Shown in pieces: positions 34,349 to 43,038 of a DNA stretch of 64,000 nucleotides. The DNA is from Bordetella parapertussis (GTDB taxonomy: Bacteria; Pseudomonadota; Gammaproteobacteria; Burkholderiales; Burkholderiaceae_C). Position 1 is the first letter of the stretch. Every line of letters begins with the position of its first letter. A program made the translations under genes and the position numbers. Below the pieces are notes generated by a model. It did not search any database, was not told the origin of the DNA, and saw only the letters and a program-made list of their open reading frames with translations. The stretch lies in the NCBI GenBank assembly GCA_945890735.1, contig CAMDCZ010000002.1:1-64000 (forward strand), in the 5' to 3' direction.

Positions 34349-34735
34349 ATGCATTCATCGCTCGTACACACCGTTCTTGCGCTGGCCTTGGTGTCGGGAA
34401 TGCTCTTTAACGCATGGGCGGCCATGCCTCAACCAAAAATGCTTTATGTGACGCCAGACAACTGCAAACGGATACGCGGCTACAGCCGCAACGACTTGGC
34501 AGGTGTGGCCAAAGCCTTGGGTGTAGCTGTTAACAAAGTGAGCTACGTCAAACCCCACTGGGGCAAAGGCCCCGAGGATCGACCTCAATGCATGATGGTG
34601 TTCGACACCCCCAAAGGACGCATCTCATGCGCTGTGTTTAACATCCTTCAAACCGATTTTGTGTTCGGTCAAGCAGTTCCCGTTAAAGGCAATAACGCCA
34701 TTTGCCTTCCCCCCGTATCCCTCACCTCTCCTTGA
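34349..34735 (+). CDS. Hypothetical secreted protein, 128 aa
   Basis: I do not recognise this protein. It has a signal peptide (TVLALALVSGMLFNAWA, cleavage near residue 25) and about 100 mature residues with four cysteines, enough for two disulfides (in DNCKR, PQCMM, ISCAVF and AICLPP). This suggests a small periplasmic protein. Its start is only 17 bases from the tadA fusion start on the other strand, so the two share a very short promoter region. Confidence 0.7.
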   Translation: MHSSLVHTVLALALVSGMLFNAWAAMPQPKMLYVTPDNCKRIRGYSRNDLAGVAKALGVAVNKVSYVKPHWGKGPEDRPQCMMVFDTPKGRISCAVFNILQTDFVFGQAVPVKGNNAICLPPVSLTSP

Positions 34736-34887
34736 TATCGCTTCATATGGTCAAGTGACACGCCGCCGTTCCAGTCCCCAAGCAGAGACAGGTATTCGTA
34801 TGCTTTCTCGGTGGGCAAACGGGCTTGCACCATTGTGCAAGCTTCTCTGGCGATGCCGGGGTTGGGCGCTTGAATGCGCTCAATCAC
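34669..34887 (-). CDS. Small hypothetical ORF or gene remnant, 72 codons
   Basis: This GTG-started frame begins inside the last codons of the methyltransferase gene (stop 34880). The first roughly 50 codons, where no other gene overlaps, show the GC-rich third positions of real coding sequence (for example REACTMVQARLPTEKAYEYL). The last part overlaps the secreted-protein gene 34349-34735 and loses this bias. It could be a short real gene, translationally coupled, or a remnant cut off by the neighbour. I recognise no family. Confidence 0.35.
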   Translation of the reverse strand: MIERIQAPNPGIAREACTMVQARLPTEKAYEYLSLLGDWNGGVSLDHMKRYQGEVRDTGGRQMALLPLTGTA

Positions 34888-35563
34888 GCTGGTAATTGAG
34901 CAAACTGCCTCGGTAAGGCGTTAGGTCGCTCAGAGGTAAAAGAATATCGCTTTGCATTAAACCAAAGCCATGACCCGCCATGCGTTTATTGAAGGCACTG
35001 CGTTGGCCACGGTTGGGATCAATGATCAGCACCTGCGCGTGGTCCGCCGCATGGCGCTGAATAAAGTCTGCCAGTTGCGTGGGATGGTTGCGCTCATACA
35101 GCACATCGCTGCCAATGATGAGATCAAATTCACCCAGCAAAGGGTTTTCTCGTTCCCAGTGACCGCTTTGGTAAGCCATCACAGGCAAGGCGTTCAAGAC
35201 CAAATTGGCTTGTAAAAACCGCTCGGTGTAGGGGTGGTAATCCGACGCGGTGACATTGCCCATTCGCCTGTGGATCACCAAACTGGCCAAGGCCAAGCCG
35301 CAGCCAATTTCAAGAATACGTAAATTGTCTACGGGCCACGTCTGCATGAGATCGGCCATTTTTTGTGCCGAAGGCCAGACCAAACCAAACAAAGGCCATG
35401 TGGCAGAAGACACGCCCAAAGCCGAAGCAAGACCCAGCGGGTCATGCCATTGTTGTTTGTCTAAAAGGGATCGAATATGAAGATCAGCGCCGCCTGCAAT
35501 AGCGACCATTTCGCGCTTAACCAAATAGCCCAAACCGTTTGAATCGGTTGGGCTGGCAGTCAA
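34880..35563 (-). CDS. Class I SAM-dependent methyltransferase (METTL21/PrmA-like)
   Basis: This 227-residue Rossmann methyltransferase has motif [19 protein letters not shown], an acidic second-strand SDYHP, and [17 protein letters not shown] resembling the DVLY motif of protein lysine methyltransferases. An N-terminal region (about 1-70, with [16 protein letters not shown]) matches seven-beta-strand protein methyltransferases. The target is unknown. The start overlaps the infA stop by four bases (ATGA), so it is coupled to infA; modification of a translation or ribosomal protein is a possible but unproven role. Confidence 0.85.
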   Translation of the reverse strand: MTASPTDSNGLGYLVKREMVAIAGGADLHIRSLLDKQQWHDPLGLASALGVSSATWPLFGLVWPSAQKMADLMQTWPVDNLRILEIGCGLALASLVIHRRMGNVTASDYHPYTERFLQANLVLNALPVMAYQSGHWERENPLLGEFDLIIGSDVLYERNHPTQLADFIQRHAADHAQVLIIDPNRGQRSAFNKRMAGHGFGLMQSDILLPLSDLTPYRGSLLNYQRD

Positions 35564-35817
35564 AACCGACGTTTTCTGGGACCGCTGGGTCCTTTGCCTT
35601 CGATGTGGCGAAAGGTGATACGGCCTTTGGTCATGTCGTAAGGAGAGAGTTCCAACGTGACCTTGTCGCCGGCCAAGATGCGAATGTGGTGCATGCGCAT
35701 CTTGCCTGCCGTGTAGGCCACGAGTTCGTGGCCGTTGTCCAAAGTGACCCGGTAACGTGAGTCGGGAAGCACCTCACGCACCAAGCCGGACATTTCCAGC
35801 ATTTCTTCTTTGGACAT
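35560..35817 (-). CDS. infA: Translation initiation factor IF-1, second paralogue type
   Basis: This 85-residue S1/OB-fold protein has [41 protein letters not shown] and [18 protein letters not shown]-1 binds the 30S A site during initiation. The usual IF-1 has 72 residues; this one has a basic tail ([10 protein letters not shown]), as seen in the second IF-1 copy of many Burkholderiales. It lies 24 bases after the cold-shock gene on the same strand and overlaps the methyltransferase gene, suggesting a cold-responsive translation operon. Confidence 0.95.
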   Translation of the reverse strand: MSKEEMLEMSGLVREVLPDSRYRVTLDNGHELVAYTAGKMRMHHIRILAGDKVTLELSPYDMTKGRITFRHIEGKGPSGPRKRRF

Positions 35818-35841
35818 CTGACTGCCTGAAGCGTTGAGCGC

Positions 35842-36048
35842 TTAGTCGGCGGTTTTGATGTTGGACGCTTGCAGACCTTTGGGGCCGGTGGTCACTTCAA
35901 AGCTAACGCGTTGACCTTCTGCCAGGGTTTTGAAACCTTGGTTCTGGATCGCGGAAAAATGGGCAAACAAATCTTTGCCGCCGTCTTCGGGAGTAATGAA
36001 GCCAAAACCTTTGGACTCGTTAAACCATTTCACTGTACCTGTTGCCAT
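35842..36048 (-). CDS. Cold-shock protein, CspA family
   Basis: This 68-residue OB-fold RNA chaperone has the RNP1-like [11 protein letters not shown] and RNP2-like DLFAHFSAI motifs, with the consensus start [10 protein letters not shown] at 36048. An ATG three codons upstream is also in frame. CspA proteins bind single-stranded RNA and prevent secondary structure at low temperature. A leader of at least 100 bases with a GC-rich hairpin and U8 precedes it, which could give post-transcriptional control. Confidence 0.94.
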   Translation of the reverse strand: MATGTVKWFNESKGFGFITPEDGGKDLFAHFSAIQNQGFKTLAEGQRVSFEVTTGPKGLQASNIKTAD

Positions 36049-36063
36049 GTATTGCATTTCTTT

Positions 36064-36089
36064 AAAAAAAAGGGAAGCCCCCCTCGGGG
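36064..36089 (-). promoter_or_regulatory. Hairpin and U8 tract in the cold-shock leader
   Basis: On the minus strand CCCC-GA-GGGG (36089-36080) is followed after GGCTTCCC by eight T residues (36071-36064), 15 bases before the cold-shock ATG. It resembles an attenuator or an RNA thermosensor-like element; the GA loop is too small for a stable simple hairpin, so pairing may be shifted. Confidence 0.35.
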
Positions 36090-36251
36090 TCGAAGGTCAA
36101 GGATGAAGCGTGTGACGAAGGGAGAAATACCTATGAGGGCAGAACTAGAAACGAACAACAACGACATAACTTGATAATCGAAGCTTGGACTATGCCTGTA
36201 TTTCTGACATAAAGCAATGTTTTATTGCGCGAATGGGCTAATATCTTTGCC

Positions 36252-36734
36252 ATGAGTGATATTCGACGATTGAAACAGGTTCTGCAGCAACACCGCACGA
36301 TCGCGGTGGTCGGCTTGTCCGCCGATTGGTTCAGGCCATCTTTTTTTGCTGCCAAGTACATGCAAACGCACGGCTACCGCATCGTGCCGGTCAACCCCAA
36401 GTACCCCGAGATCCTGGGAGAGACTTGCTACCCCACCCTGTCAGCCATCCCTCACCCCGTCGACATCGTCGACGTGTTTCGCAAACCCGCAGACACCCCA
36501 GCGATTGCCCATGAAGCCGTGGCCATTGGCGCCAAGGTCTTGTGGCTGCAATTGGGCGTGGTCAATGAAGAAGCCCAAACCATCGCAGCCCAAGCCGGCC
36601 TGGATGTGGTGGTCGACCGCTGCGTGAAAATTGAACACGCACGACTGTTTGGCGGTCTGGGTTGGTTTGGCGTCAACACAGGCGTCATCTCCGCACACCG
36701 ACAAATCGCACCGAGTTTTGACCACCATGGCTGA
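36252..36734 (+). CDS. CoA-binding domain protein (YccU-like)
   Basis: This 160-residue Rossmann-fold protein of the CoA_binding_2 family has TIAVVGLSADWFRPSFFAAKYMQ near the N-terminus, VPVNPKYPEILGE, PVDIVDVFRKP and LGVVNEEA. Such proteins are related to the CoA-binding half of succinyl-CoA synthetase-like enzymes and bind CoA in the cytosol; function is otherwise unknown. The ATG at 36252 is chosen over one at 36225 because it begins the folded domain. It overlaps the start of metY by eight bases, indicating cotranscription. Confidence 0.88.
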   Translation: MSDIRRLKQVLQQHRTIAVVGLSADWFRPSFFAAKYMQTHGYRIVPVNPKYPEILGETCYPTLSAIPHPVDIVDVFRKPADTPAIAHEAVAIGAKVLWLQLGVVNEEAQTIAAQAGLDVVVDRCVKIEHARLFGGLGWFGVNTGVISAHRQIAPSFDHHG

Positions 36735-38007
36735 CCGAACATTCGGGTTTGACACCCTGAGCCTGCATGCAGGACAAATCCCGGACGCCGCTACGGGCAG
36801 TCGCGCAGTTCCCATCTACCAAACCAGCGCCTATGTGTTTGACAGCCCAGAACATGCCGCGAGCCTGTTCAACCTGCAAACCTTTGGCAATGTGTATTCT
36901 CGTTTGTCCAACCCCACCGTTGCGGTGTTCGAGGAGCGTGTGGCGGCCCTGGAGGGCGGCCGCGCTGCCGTGGCCACCGGCTCGGGCATGGCTGCCCAAA
37001 TGATCGCCTTGCTCAATGTGTGCGAGGCAGGTGACGACATCGTTGCCGCTCGATCGCTGTATGGCGGCACCCACACCCAGTTGATGGTGAATTTCCAAAA
37101 GCTCGGTATCCACACCACCCTTGTAGATTCGTCTGACCCAGAGAACTTCGCCCGCGCCATCACCCCGAGAACCAAGGCCTTGTATGCCGAAACCCTGGGC
37201 AACCCATCCTTGAACGTGTTGGACATCGAAGCCGTGGCGCGCATTGGCAACCAAGCCGGTGTGCCTTTGTTTGTCGATAACACCTTTGCCAGCCCCTACC
37301 TGTGCCGCCCATTTGAATGGGGTGCCGCGATTACCCTTCACTCAGCCACCAAGTTTTTGGGTGGTCACGGCACCACCATGGGTGGTGTCATCATCGAATC
37401 AGGCCAATTCCCCTGGGACAACGGCCGTTTTCCTGGCATGACCGAGCCATCGCCGGGCTACCACGGGGTGCGGTTCTTTGAGACTTTCGGCAACTTTGGT
37501 TTCACCATGAAATGCCGGATGGAGGGCATGCGCACGTTTGGCCCTGCCCTGTCGCCTTTCAATGCGTTTTTGTTGTTGCAAGGGGTGGAGACATTGTCCT
37601 TGCGAATGGACCGCCATTGCAGCAACGCCTTGGCAGTGGCCAAGCATTTGCAGCAACACCCGAAAGTGGCTTGGGTCAACTACCCTTCACTGTCCAACCA
37701 CCCGGACCATGCCCTGGCAAGCAAATACATGCCCAAGGGTGCTGGAGCGGTGCTGACCTTCGGTGTCAAGGGTGGTGCTGCTGCTGGGCAAACTTTCATT
37801 GAAAACATCGAGTTTTTGTCGCACCTGGCCAATATCGGTGACGCGAAATCCTTGGTGATTCACCCCGCCTCCACCACCCACCGTCAACTCAGCGAAGAGC
37901 AGCAAATCGCCGCGGGCGTGCCACCCGACTTGATTCGACTGAGCGTGGGACTGGAGACCTTGGACGATATTGTGTGGGACATCGATCAGGCGCTGTCTAA
38001 AACCTGA
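36727..38007 (+). CDS. metY: O-acetylhomoserine aminocarboxypropyltransferase (sulfhydrylase)
   Basis: This 426-residue PLP-dependent Cys/Met metabolism enzyme has FDTLSLHAGQ at the N-terminus, YSRLSNPT, SGMAAQ and the PLP Lys in HSATKFLGGHGTTMGG. It forms homocysteine from O-acetylhomoserine and sulfide (or methionine from methanethiol). The start at 36727 begins the family N-terminus; an upstream in-frame ATG lies inside the previous gene. It overlaps the CoA-binding gene and its TGA directly abuts the lpxO stop on the other strand. Confidence 0.93.
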   Translation: MADRTFGFDTLSLHAGQIPDAATGSRAVPIYQTSAYVFDSPEHAASLFNLQTFGNVYSRLSNPTVAVFEERVAALEGGRAAVATGSGMAAQMIALLNVCEAGDDIVAARSLYGGTHTQLMVNFQKLGIHTTLVDSSDPENFARAITPRTKALYAETLGNPSLNVLDIEAVARIGNQAGVPLFVDNTFASPYLCRPFEWGAAITLHSATKFLGGHGTTMGGVIIESGQFPWDNGRFPGMTEPSPGYHGVRFFETFGNFGFTMKCRMEGMRTFGPALSPFNAFLLLQGVETLSLRMDRHCSNALAVAKHLQQHPKVAWVNYPSLSNHPDHALASKYMPKGAGAVLTFGVKGGAAAGQTFIENIEFLSHLANIGDAKSLVIHPASTTHRQLSEEQQIAAGVPPDLIRLSVGLETLDDIVWDIDQALSKT

Positions 38008-38907
38008 TCACCCCCAAACGAACCAAACCACGATCAAGCTGATCAAGCTGTACTTGGTCAGTTTGTAAACCATCGGGTTCCAATGTTTGAACTGGCGCCG
38101 CTTGGCCTCCAGCATGTCGTGGTAGCGCGTTAATTTATTGATCGCGCCAGTTTGGTCACCCGCGTCATTCGGTGAACTTGCGGCAGACATCACCACACGG
38201 CTGAACCATCTGTTCAAAGCAGCTACCCAAGCCACGGTGACCGGGCGTTCGACATCGCAAAACAAAATGATGCGGTTGTGTGAGGTCTTGTTGTAGGCCT
38301 CGTGGAGATAGGTTTCGTCGAACATCACGGCCAGTCCGTCACGCCAACTGTGGCGCTGACCATCGACATCGATGTAGCAGCCATCATCATTGGGTGTGAT
38401 CAGCCCCATGTGAAAACGGACCGAGCCAGCATAGGGGTCGCGGTGACGGTTGAGTTGGCCACCTGGTGGCAGCTCGGCAAACATGGCGGCCTTGACGCTG
38501 GGGATGGATTTCAAAATAGCCACGCTACGGGGACAGTGTTCGAGGGCAGACGGATGGCTGTCGCCATACCATTTCAGGTAAAAACGCTTCCAGCCATATT
38601 TGAAAAATGAGTTAAAGCCCAGGTCATCGTGGTTTTCAGCCGCTTTGATTCGCTGCATCTCTGACAAGTGCATGGCGTCGTCGCGAAAAACTTGCCAGTT
38701 GTCTTCCAACACCTTGAGTTCAGGAAATTCGCGCAGGGGGATGTAGGGCGTGGTGGGCACCTTGGAGAACAAGACCATCAGCGCATTGATCGGTGCGAGC
38801 AACACCGAATGGTCCAAAAACAAGCGTCTGAGCGGCAGGCGCACTTGTCCGCGAAAGTGTCCGAACAAGATGGCGGACAACCATGCAGAGACGATGATCC
38901 ATTTCAT
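38008..38907 (-). CDS. lpxO: Lipid A hydroxylase (LpxO-like aspartyl/asparaginyl beta-hydroxylase)
   Basis: This 299-residue membrane-associated Fe(II)/2-oxoglutarate dioxygenase has an N-terminal hydrophobic segment (WIIVSAWLSAILFG), a C-terminal one (YSLISLIVVWFVWG) and a jelly-roll domain. Metal ligands appear in NRHRDPY and HEAYNKTSHNRIIL. FGHFRGQVRLPL and WYGDSHPSALEHCP are LpxO-type features. LpxO hydroxylates the secondary acyl chain of lipid A. It is transcribed away from the TonB receptor. The exact hydroxylation site is not shown by sequence. Confidence 0.87.
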   Translation of the reverse strand: MKWIIVSAWLSAILFGHFRGQVRLPLRRLFLDHSVLLAPINALMVLFSKVPTTPYIPLREFPELKVLEDNWQVFRDDAMHLSEMQRIKAAENHDDLGFNSFFKYGWKRFYLKWYGDSHPSALEHCPRSVAILKSIPSVKAAMFAELPPGGQLNRHRDPYAGSVRFHMGLITPNDDGCYIDVDGQRHSWRDGLAVMFDETYLHEAYNKTSHNRIILFCDVERPVTVAWVAALNRWFSRVVMSAASSPNDAGDQTGAINKLTRYHDMLEAKRRQFKHWNPMVYKLTKYSLISLIVVWFVWG

Positions 38908-38984
38908 GGCAGCTGGCCCCTATCAGGTATCAAAGTCTTCATTCTTTCATGTTAAGCGGTCGACTGACTGTGGTTTTCAAGCTT

Positions 38985-39003
38985 AATGCGAATCATTCTC
39001 ATT
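38985..39003. promoter_or_regulatory. Fur box upstream of the TonB-dependent receptor
   Basis: AATGCGAATCATTCTCATT is a 9-1-9 dyad with eight of nine paired positions, close to the iron-box pattern AATGAGAATnATTCTCATT. It lies 46 bases before the receptor ATG and next to a TAGAAT -10-like hexamer (39010-39015). It predicts Fur repression when iron is plentiful. Confidence 0.85.
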
Positions 39004-39048
39004 TGATGATAGAATTCACCCATTGAAACAAACGCATGAGCAAATCTG

Positions 39049-41121
39049 ATGGGAAAAGAAAAATTTCAACACACCGCCATTGCTTTGGTGCTGGCGACCT
39101 GGGCCTCGAGTGGTTGGACCATGAATGAGGAAGCAAGCTTGCCGAGGATCGATGTATTGGGTGGCTCGCAAGAAGAAATCAAAAAGATACCGGGCGCAGT
39201 CAACATCATCACGCCAGCTGAGCTCCAGCGCATGCAACCCATGTCGACCGAAGCGGCATTGAAACAAGTGCCAGGGGTTGTCATCAAACCAGAAGAAGAA
39301 TCAGCCGTGGTGGCCAATATTGGCATGCGAGGGCTCAGTGCGGGTGAATACAAAACCCTCGTCCTGGAGGACGGCGTGCCCGTAGCGCCAGACCTGTTCT
39401 TTGGCAACAGCAGGTACTACAACCCCAGAATTCAACGCATGAACAGCATAGAAGTGTTAAAGGGTGCAGCCTCGTTGCGGTATGGCCCCAACACCATCGG
39501 CGGAGTGATCAACTACAAAACCAAAGACCCGGTAGATGGCGCCACACTGTCGACAAAAATCGGCTCACACCAGTACCGGGAGTCCAACCTTGAAGTCGGC
39601 GGACGATCCTCATCAGGCGATGCCCAAGTGGGTTTGTTCTACACACAGGCCAAAAGTGATGGCTTTCAAAGCAAAGGCTTTGACATGCAGGATCTCATGC
39701 TCAAAGCAGGCATGGCAGTCGACAACAAGCAATGGCTTGGGATCAAAATCACCCACTACGACAATGATGCCAATATTTCTTACCGAGGGCTGTTCAAAAA
39801 TGCATTTGATGCCAAAGCCACATTCAACCCCGCGCCAGACGATTGGATGCTCACTGAACGGAATTCATTGGACATCAACCATGAATGGGAGATCCAGCCA
39901 GACATGCGCTTGAACACCGTTTGGTATTGGAGTGAAATGCAACGAGACTATTGGCGATTTGGCTTGAAGCCTTCAGCAACTCAGACGATCGACGGCCTTA
40001 CCCAATGGAACTACAGCGATACATTGGACGGCAACAACCGCGCATTTGATCGCGTGGGTCTCGACAGCCGATTAACCCTCCAACACACCCGCTTGGGCTT
40101 GGCCAGTGAGGCGGAACTCGGTGTCCGGTGGATGCAAGAAAACATGCGTGATCAAAAAATCAGCGCAAGCCGTGTCCAACCGAGGAGTGGCACCTTGTCA
40201 TCGGATGTGTTGCAAAACGCCCAAAGCCTGGCTGTATTTGCACAAAACCGCACGGCAATCAACGACCAACTTTCTTTGACGGCAGGCGTGAGGGCTGAAA
40301 TTTATGCTCAGCTGACCGATGACTTGAAGGACAACACCAAAGACGGTCAATCTGAGCAATCACAATATTTGCCAGGCGTTGGACTGACCTACCAAATGGC
40401 CGATCAAGTACAAATGTATGGCGGCATCTACAAGGCATTTTCACCGCCCTACAACAGCACCTCGATCGTCAGTGGCCGTGACCTGAATTTGGCAGCTGAG
40501 CAATCAACCAACATGGAATTGGGCGTGCGTGGTCAGTGGCGAACATGGCAATTTGAGTTGACTGCATTTCGAATGGATTTTGACAACCAGGTGATCCGCG
40601 CCAATAGCAACGGCGGAGACCCCAGCAATGGTGGAAAGACACTTCACCAGGGACTGGAAATGGCGGTGGCCATGGACCTGAGCAAAGCCATGCGCATCGA
40701 AGTGAATTCAACCTATGTGCCAGATGCGAAATTCACAGAGGACCGCTTCTCCAACCAAAATGTGTTGATTGCCCGTCATGGCAACCGGGTTACTTACAGC
40801 CCAGAATGGGTCGCCAACCTTTTGGTGTCGTACCAATGGGGTGCAAGCACTGCGGTGCTGGGAGTCAACCACGTGGGTGCCCAAATGACAGACAGCCTGA
40901 ACACACAGTCGCTGACGGAGAATACGTCCGGATTTTTCACTGGTCAAATCGATGCTTACACGACTGCCGATCTGATCACCAGCCATGAAATTGATCGCCA
41001 ATGGCGTGTGACTGCCGCTGTGAGAAACATCACCAACCGCCACTATGTGGCCAGTTTGCGGCAAGGCATCTACGCAGGACCTGAGAGAAGCTATGAACTG
41101 GGTGTCAGGTACTCATTTTGA
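39049..41121 (+). CDS. TonB-dependent siderophore/Fe(III)-dicitrate-type outer-membrane receptor
   Basis: This 690-residue outer-membrane receptor has a signal peptide near residues 8-25, a TonB-box-like LPRIDVLGG, a plug domain (about 45-155; PGVVIKPEEESAVVANIG, LVLEDGVPVAP, GAASLRYGPNTIGGVINYKT) and a 22-strand barrel ending in YELGVRYSF with C-terminal Phe. Plug features and the absence of a sigma-factor signalling extension suggest a FecA-like transporter for a ferric chelate. A Fur box lies upstream. Base composition is more AT-rich than the housekeeping genes, consistent with an accessory gene. Confidence 0.92.
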   Translation: MGKEKFQHTAIALVLATWASSGWTMNEEASLPRIDVLGGSQEEIKKIPGAVNIITPAELQRMQPMSTEAALKQVPGVVIKPEEESAVVANIGMRGLSAGEYKTLVLEDGVPVAPDLFFGNSRYYNPRIQRMNSIEVLKGAASLRYGPNTIGGVINYKTKDPVDGATLSTKIGSHQYRESNLEVGGRSSSGDAQVGLFYTQAKSDGFQSKGFDMQDLMLKAGMAVDNKQWLGIKITHYDNDANISYRGLFKNAFDAKATFNPAPDDWMLTERNSLDINHEWEIQPDMRLNTVWYWSEMQRDYWRFGLKPSATQTIDGLTQWNYSDTLDGNNRAFDRVGLDSRLTLQHTRLGLASEAELGVRWMQENMRDQKISASRVQPRSGTLSSDVLQNAQSLAVFAQNRTAINDQLSLTAGVRAEIYAQLTDDLKDNTKDGQSEQSQYLPGVGLTYQMADQVQMYGGIYKAFSPPYNSTSIVSGRDLNLAAEQSTNMELGVRGQWRTWQFELTAFRMDFDNQVIRANSNGGDPSNGGKTLHQGLEMAVAMDLSKAMRIEVNSTYVPDAKFTEDRFSNQNVLIARHGNRVTYSPEWVANLLVSYQWGASTAVLGVNHVGAQMTDSLNTQSLTENTSGFFTGQIDAYTTADLITSHEIDRQWRVTAAVRNITNRHYVASLRQGIYAGPERSYELGVRYSF

Positions 41122-41123
41122 AT

Positions 41124-41141
41124 GGCCGTTTCAAAGCGGCC
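41124..41141. terminator. Hairpin after the TonB receptor gene
   Basis: GGCCGTT-TCAA-AGCGGCC forms a seven-pair stem with one G-U pair, three bases after the receptor stop and between convergent genes. A T-run is missing, so it may act as an RNA 3'-end stabiliser or a weak terminator. Confidence 0.45.
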
Positions 41142-41170
41142 TGCAGTTGAGACTGTTGGAACCTCAATGG

Positions 41171-42889
41171 CTATTTGGGAACAGGGGTTGCAGACAAGAC
41201 ACCGATGAGTGGGTCAGTGACGCCAACCACATGCAAGGCGAGCATGCCCAGCACACCGGCAAGCACCAAATAGTAAATCGTCGGAATGATGGTGATGCGC
41301 AAGGTAACTCCCTCACGACCGAGCAAGCCAACAGTCGCCGAAGCAGCAACGACGTTGTGAATAGCAATCATGTTGCCAGCCGCGGCCCCCACACTCTGAA
41401 TCGCCACCATCAATGCACCTGAGAGTCCAAGCAAGCCCGCGGTTTCAAATTGGAATTGGCTGAGCATGAGGTTGCTGACGGTATTGGAGCCTGCAAGGAA
41501 AGCACCCAGTGCACCGACGGTTGGCGCAAACAGTGGGTAAATTTGCCCCATCAAATCAGCAACGCCGCGTGCCATGGCAATGGGCATGCTTGCCAGGTCG
41601 TACGCATTGACACCCGAGTTGATCATGACCCGAACCATGGGCACTGTGAAAATCAGCACAAAGCCAGCGCCGACGATGGTGCTGCCGGAGTCGCGTATGG
41701 CGCGACCAAAATCTGACACGCGCATCTGATGCAGGAAGTAGGTCGCGATGCAAACCAGGATCAGCAGACCACCGGGCAAGTAGAGCACTTGGAAATTGCC
41801 GCTGATGCCCTGTTCGCCCAGGATATCGACAAATTTCAGATCGACGCTTTTCAGAGCGTCGCCCAGCGGCTTGATGGTGCGCGACAGCACCAGAACCAAG
41901 GCCAGCAAGATGTAGGGCAGCCAGGCCATGAAGCTGCTGATTTTCTTTTCGGTCAGGCTGTCGAGCGACATTTGCAAATTGCCGACCCAGGTGGAAGGCC
42001 ATTGCGCTGCAGGAGCAAAGTCCCACTGATCTTTCGGCACCAGAAACCCCACTTTGACCGCCAAAGTGACGATACCCAAACCCAGCAGTCCGCCCAGGAT
42101 CGATGGGAATTCAGGGCCAAGGAACACGCCGGCGAGCATGTAAGGCACAGTGAAACTGAAGGCAGCAAAAATGGCGAAAGGCAAAATCGACAGGCCTTCG
42201 GTCCATGAGCTGTTGCGCCCGAAAAAGCGGGTCATGACCATCACCAGCAGCAAAGGTATCAGCGTGCCGCAGATGCCGTGAATGATGGCCACTTCGGAGA
42301 CGATGATGTGAAAAAACGCATCCCATTCCAGGCCACGCGCGGCGAGCTGTTCAGTCAGTGCGATCTTGTCCAGGCCAGCTTGAACACCCACCAACATGGG
42401 CGTACCGACCGCTCCAAAGGAGACAGGCGTGGATTGAATCATCATCCCGAAGACCACCGCTGCCAGCGCTGGAAAACCAGCAGCAACCATCAGCGGCGCA
42501 GCAACTGCGGCTGGCGTACCAAAGCCAGAGGCGCCCTCAATAAAGCTTCCAAACAGCCAGGCGATCAGAATGACCTGAATCCGACGGTCAGGACTGATAT
42601 TGGAGAAACCAGCGCGAATGGTGGTGATGGCGCCTGAATATTTCAGCGTATTGAGCAGCATGATCGCGCCGAAAATAATCCACAGCAGACCCACGGTCAT
42701 GATCAGACCCTGAATCGTCGAAGCAACAACACGGTTGATGCTGACGCCCCATACGCTCATCGCTATCGCACAAGTGACGAAGAACACCGCTGGCATGGTG
42801 TACTTGGCAGGCAATCGGAAACCGACCAACAACACACCCGACAATAAAATAGGTGCAAAAGCGAGTAATGCCATCAAGCCGCTGTCCAT
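41171..42889 (-). CDS. L-lactate permease (LctP/LldP family)
   Basis: This polytopic inner-membrane carrier of 572 residues has about 12-14 hydrophobic segments and the family motif [25 protein letters not shown] and TP-rich helices, GAVGTPM and [17 protein letters not shown] also fit LctP transporters, which import L-lactate, D-lactate or glycolate by proton symport. The ATG at 42889 is chosen because AGGAG lies six bases upstream; an in-frame ATG at 42895 would directly abut it. No lactate dehydrogenase gene lies nearby. Confidence 0.92.
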   Translation of the reverse strand: MDSGLMALLAFAPILLSGVLLVGFRLPAKYTMPAVFFVTCAIAMSVWGVSINRVVASTIQGLIMTVGLLWIIFGAIMLLNTLKYSGAITTIRAGFSNISPDRRIQVILIAWLFGSFIEGASGFGTPAAVAAPLMVAAGFPALAAVVFGMMIQSTPVSFGAVGTPMLVGVQAGLDKIALTEQLAARGLEWDAFFHIIVSEVAIIHGICGTLIPLLLVMVMTRFFGRNSSWTEGLSILPFAIFAAFSFTVPYMLAGVFLGPEFPSILGGLLGLGIVTLAVKVGFLVPKDQWDFAPAAQWPSTWVGNLQMSLDSLTEKKISSFMAWLPYILLALVLVLSRTIKPLGDALKSVDLKFVDILGEQGISGNFQVLYLPGGLLILVCIATYFLHQMRVSDFGRAIRDSGSTIVGAGFVLIFTVPMVRVMINSGVNAYDLASMPIAMARGVADLMGQIYPLFAPTVGALGAFLAGSNTVSNLMLSQFQFETAGLLGLSGALMVAIQSVGAAAGNMIAIHNVVAASATVGLLGREGVTLRITIIPTIYYLVLAGVLGMLALHVVGVTDPLIGVLSATPVPK

Positions 42890-42973
42890 AGCCATCTCCT
42901 GAATTTGATTTTTGTTTTCAAGATGGCAAACACCGGACCGGAACTCGCCAACAAACCAACTTAATTAACGTGA

Positions 42974-42979
42974 ATTATA
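42974..42979 (-). promoter_or_regulatory. Candidate -10 box for the lactate permease gene
   Basis: TATAAT on the minus strand, about 85 bases upstream of the permease start. No good -35 hexamer is found at the usual spacing, so an activator may be needed. Assignment is tentative. Confidence 0.35.
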
Positions 42980-42983
42980 GAGG

Positions 42984-43027
42984 GCTGCCCCAGGAGCAAG
43001 ACCTGACATGCTTTGACCAAGGGCAGC
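42984..43027 (-). terminator. Stem-loop downstream of guaA
   Basis: GCTGCCC (43027-43021) pairs with GGGCAGC (42990-42984) around a 30-base loop that contains an inner CAGG/CCTG pair. It begins 11 bases after the guaA stop. No U-run follows, so it may be a 3' structure or a factor-assisted terminator. Confidence 0.35.
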
Positions 43028-43038
43028 GGATTCGTTGT

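Noticed and set aside
38030..38050. Direct repeat of GATCAAGCT in the 3' part of lpxO
   Set aside because: It is two copies only within a coding region encoding hydrophobic residues; no sign of a functional repeat.
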